Source: Bacteroidales bacterium (GTDB taxonomy: Bacteria > Bacteroidota > Bacteroidia > Bacteroidales > F082). Taken from it: 64,000 bases of DNA. The translations under genes and the position numbers were made by a program. The first letter of the stretch is position 1; each line of letters opens with the position of its first letter. This document shows positions 62,145 through 64,000 of this stretch, piece by piece. The DNA lies in the NCBI GenBank assembly GCA_017537965.1, contig JAFYJV010000011.1:81608-145607 (forward strand), in the 5' to 3' direction. The notes below the pieces were generated by a model. That model was not told the origin of the DNA, made no database searches, and saw only the letters and a program-made list of their open reading frames with translations.

Positions 62145-63653
62145 ATGACAACAATTCAACAAGAAATCATCAAACAAAAAGATCATCTCGACTTCATCCA
62201 TGCCAAAGTGGACGAAGGTTGCCAGTTATTCAGAGAAGACATGTCAAAAGAGGCAGAGATTGCCTTTTCGGAAGCGATGCAATACAGTGAGAAGCTGTTT
62301 GAAGAGCATCCAAACGAGCGTTCCTATCAAGTGTCCTTGGCCGAAACGCACCACATCCTTTCTTTAGCTTACTCCTATATTGAGAAGTACGACAAAGCGC
62401 GAGAACATATCCACCAAGCTTTCTCCATTTACAAAGGCTTCCATGACAACGACAGGTATTATGAGTTTCTCCTAAGCTCTTCTTTGGCTAGAATCGAACA
62501 TGCCGCTGGAAACAATCACAAAACAGAGAGGATACTAGAGAAGTTAACGCAATCCATTGAATTCAATCCTTTCGACGAGATCGACCAGGAGGGTTATCTC
62601 TATTGTAGCAACATCTTGTTGTTGGCCTCGACTTATTTCCATGACCGGCAATACCAAAAAGCAGTGGAGATCACCCGAAAAGTCATTGAGCTGAAAAGGA
62701 CGAATCAACACAGCTTCTTGAACAAGATCACTCAAGATTATCTCGACTTGCTGAACATGGCCGCTTATGAATCGGCAGAACAAGAAGACATGGATTTCCA
62801 TCTATTTGTCTTGGAAGAAGGACTTGAAACCTGCCGCCAGGCAATGGCCGGCGGCAGGAAAGTCAACCCACTCTGTCAAGGGACTTTCATGCAAGACAAA
62901 CTCAAAACACTGTTCTTCAACGGAAGAAAGGAAGAGATGAAAGCTGTTTGCGAAGAGATGAAACAGTTTTGCGAGGAACATGTCGAAGATGAGCCTCGCC
63001 TTAGGAAATACAAGATCTCTGGACTGCTGAACTATGCTGTGTTTTGTGCCAAAAACGGTGACAGCGAAGAGGCAGAGGATTTGGTTTGCGAAGCCATTGA
63101 CGGTTGTACGGAAATGGATGACGATGATGGACTTGAGGTCACGCTCTTCATGGTCTCGGCACTCAACATCCTTTCAAATCTGCAATGGGAAAAAGGGGAA
63201 CATCAGGGAGCTTTGAGTGACTTGAACAGCGAATGCAAGATCCTATGCAATTATCTCAGCACCCACAGGGACTTGGCACCTTCCCTATCGCCGCTGTTGT
63301 TTGACTTGATGTTGAACCGCGCGAAACTGCATTTTGAGTTAGAACAGCCAGAGGAAGGCGAGGCAATCTTGGAGAACATGAAAGCCACCTTCGCCAGGGA
63401 TGAAGAAGAGCTCCAGCATCCAGCCATCGCCCCATATCTGTTGACTTTGAAAAAGATCGCCGACCTACACTTGTCGCTTGAGGAATACGACAAAGCTAGA
63501 AACGAGTACCATGAGGTGTTGTATATTCTGGATGCCCTCCAGCGTTCGTGTCCCGAATTGGAGGAATCCATACAATCGATTGCTGATGATATCCGCAACA
63601 CGCTGACTTCAAAGGCCATGATAGGCGCCGGAAATGTTGCTTCAGAACACTGA
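62145..63653 (+). CDS. Helical TPR-like protein, function unknown
   Basis: 502 residues from ATG 62145 (MTTIQQEIIKQKDHLDFIHAK). No signal peptide. Alpha-helical repeats of about 35-40 residues throughout, such as SLAETHHILSLAYSYIEKYDKAREHIHQAFSIYKGF, YLYCSNILLLASTYFHDRQYQKAVEITRKVIELK and YLLTLKKIADLHLSLEEYDKARNEYHEVLYILDALQ, which fit TPR solenoids. Rich in Glu. No catalytic domain seen; likely a cytosolic protein-interaction scaffold. Own promoter; precedes the tRNA genes. Confidence 0.8.
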   Translation: MTTIQQEIIKQKDHLDFIHAKVDEGCQLFREDMSKEAEIAFSEAMQYSEKLFEEHPNERSYQVSLAETHHILSLAYSYIEKYDKAREHIHQAFSIYKGFHDNDRYYEFLLSSSLARIEHAAGNNHKTERILEKLTQSIEFNPFDEIDQEGYLYCSNILLLASTYFHDRQYQKAVEITRKVIELKRTNQHSFLNKITQDYLDLLNMAAYESAEQEDMDFHLFVLEEGLETCRQAMAGGRKVNPLCQGTFMQDKLKTLFFNGRKEEMKAVCEEMKQFCEEHVEDEPRLRKYKISGLLNYAVFCAKNGDSEEAEDLVCEAIDGCTEMDDDDGLEVTLFMVSALNILSNLQWEKGEHQGALSDLNSECKILCNYLSTHRDLAPSLSPLLFDLMLNRAKLHFELEQPEEGEAILENMKATFARDEEELQHPAIAPYLLTLKKIADLHLSLEEYDKARNEYHEVLYILDALQRSCPELEESIQSIADDIRNTLTSKAMIGAGNVASEH

Positions 63654-63697
63654 TTATCATCGAATTGTGTTTTTTTTCGTTTTTTTTTGAAAAAAAG

Positions 63698-63728
63698 GTT
63701 GCAGTTAACTGTAAAAGCCCTATCTTTG
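63698..63728 (+). promoter_or_regulatory. tRNA-Ser promoter (TTG-19-TATCTTTG)
   Basis: TTG at 63699-63701 and TATCTTTG at 63721-63728, 19-nt spacing: the best match to the Bacteroidota promoter consensus in the window. tRNA starts 20 bp later. Confidence 0.8.
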
Positions 63729-63747
63729 CAGTCGCAATTCGGCACCT

Positions 63748-63836
63748 GGAGAGGTGGGTGAGTGGCTGAAACCAACAGTTTGCTAAACTGTCGTATCCCG
63801 CAAGGGGTACCGGGGGTTCGAATCCCCCCTTCTCCG
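63748..63836 (+). tRNA. tRNA-Ser (GCT)
   Basis: 89 nt. Acceptor stem GGAGAGG / CTTCTCC with one G-T pair, discriminator G63836. Anticodon stem ACAGT/ACTGT around loop TTGCTAA, anticodon GCT at 63782-63784. Long class II variable arm (CGTATCCCGCAAGGGGTAC), T-arm GGGGGTTCGAATCCCCC. CCA is not encoded. Reads AGC/AGU codons. Confidence 0.97.
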
Positions 63837-63846
63837 CGACAGAAAG

Positions 63847-63873
63847 AAGACGATGCTGCATCGTCTTTTTTTT
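63847..63873 (+). terminator. Intrinsic terminator between the two tRNAs
   Basis: Stem AAGACGATG (63847-63855) / CATCGTCTT (63859-63867) with a 3-nt loop, then a T run to 63873 that directly touches the first base of tRNA-Pro. Confidence 0.88.
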
Positions 63874-63948
63874 CGGGGTATGGCGCAGTCCGGCTAGCGC
63901 ACCTGCTTTGGGAGCAGGGGGTCGAAGGTTCGAATCCTTTTGCCCCGA
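63874..63948 (+). tRNA. tRNA-Pro (TGG)
   Basis: 75 nt. Acceptor CGGGGTA / TGCCCCG, discriminator A63948. Anticodon stem CCTGC/GCAGG with loop TTTGGGA, anticodon TGG at 63909-63911. T-arm AAGGTTCGAATCCTT. CCA not encoded. It begins at the end of the preceding terminator U-tract. Confidence 0.97.
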
Positions 63949-63959
63949 CCTGAAAATCA

Positions 63960-63992
63960 AGGAGTTACAAAGAAGGTAACTCCTATTTTTTT
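63960..63992 (+). terminator. Terminator after tRNA-Pro
   Basis: Stem AGGAGTTAC (63960-63968) / GTAACTCCT (63976-63984), 7-nt loop, then A and T7. Confidence 0.92.
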
Positions 63993-64000
63993 GCCCGATT

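Noticed and set aside
63748-63948. tRNA-associated integration site
   Set aside because: No integrase, no direct repeat of a tRNA 3' end within the window, and flanking genes look chromosomal.
1-64000. CRISPR array or insertion sequence
   Set aside because: No regularly spaced 25-40-bp repeats, no transposase or Cas gene; the only arrays are 7- and 8-bp units.

Overview
The window looks like ordinary chromosome from an anaerobic or microaerophilic member of the Bacteroidales (Bacteroidota). Evidence: many intergenic -7 elements of the form TAnnTTTG; a short primary sigma factor without region 1.1; type IX secretion (PorQ plus three proteins with C-terminal sorting domains); Bacteroidota-style long NusB, N-extended GAPDH and tandem-DUF349 protein; and rubrerythrin, ferritin and Fe/Mn SOD. 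I see no prophage, insertion sequence, CRISPR array or integrative element. Family or genus cannot be fixed from the sequence alone.

Layout. 0-4.8 kb: end of a beta-helix surface protein, a C10 cysteine protease (both with sorting tails) and a small lipoprotein. 4.9-8.2 kb: an Oar-like TonB-dependent receptor. 8.2-11.1 kb: a DUF349 protein and a compact, unusual chorismate synthase. 11.2-16.3 kb: a three-gene operon with overlapping ends: a sugar-kinase/RapZ-C fusion, a MurU-like nucleotidyltransferase and an AddB-like nuclease. 16.2-20.4 kb: endonuclease-fold protein, Aat, sirtuin and GH29 fucosidase lipoprotein. 20.5-25.1 kb: galactose operon (galK, a sugar-nucleotidyltransferase, galM, MFS transporter) without galT. 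25.1-29.9 kb: DUF1846 protein, a MauE/thioredoxin membrane protein with two paralogous Cys-rich lipoproteins, a periplasmic thioredoxin, smpB and an outer-membrane protein. 30-36.5 kb: beta-helix lipoprotein, lpxD, efp, DUF721, recF, porQ, nusB. 36.6-45.2 kb: rubrerythrin, ferritin, subtilase, trmD, rplS, gltS, two half-size chromate transporters and an acyl-CoA synthetase. 45.3-56 kb: N-domain-less clpB, trkH, DUF2750, yidC, gap, sod, rpoD, htrA. 56.2-64 kb: GNAT, mltG, phosphomannomutase, TPR lipoprotein, YwqK-like protein, glmM, a small basic protein, a TPR-like protein, tRNA-Ser(GCT) and tRNA-Pro(TGG).

Functional links: amino-sugar and peptidoglycan metabolism recurs (AmgK/MurU-like pair, GlmM, MltG). 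Three sorting-tail proteins would need the T9SS that PorQ belongs to. SmpB, EF-P, TrmD, L19, Aat, NusB and RpoD are housekeeping information genes.

Most notable non-standard signals: (1) degenerate heptamer arrays (consensus ACTTCTN) at four gene junctions, one supplying part of the aroC TTG start codon and one coding the gltS C-terminus; (2) a perfect 18-bp inverted repeat inside aroC; (3) a branched RNA-like fold ending in a U-tract at 28.16-28.27 kb; (4) the kinase-RapZ fusion beside a MurU-like gene; (5) clpB without its N-domain, preceded by 16-bp direct repeats and no TAnnTTTG element; (6) tRNA-Pro lying directly behind an intrinsic terminator. No single unmistakable new defence or mobile system was found.
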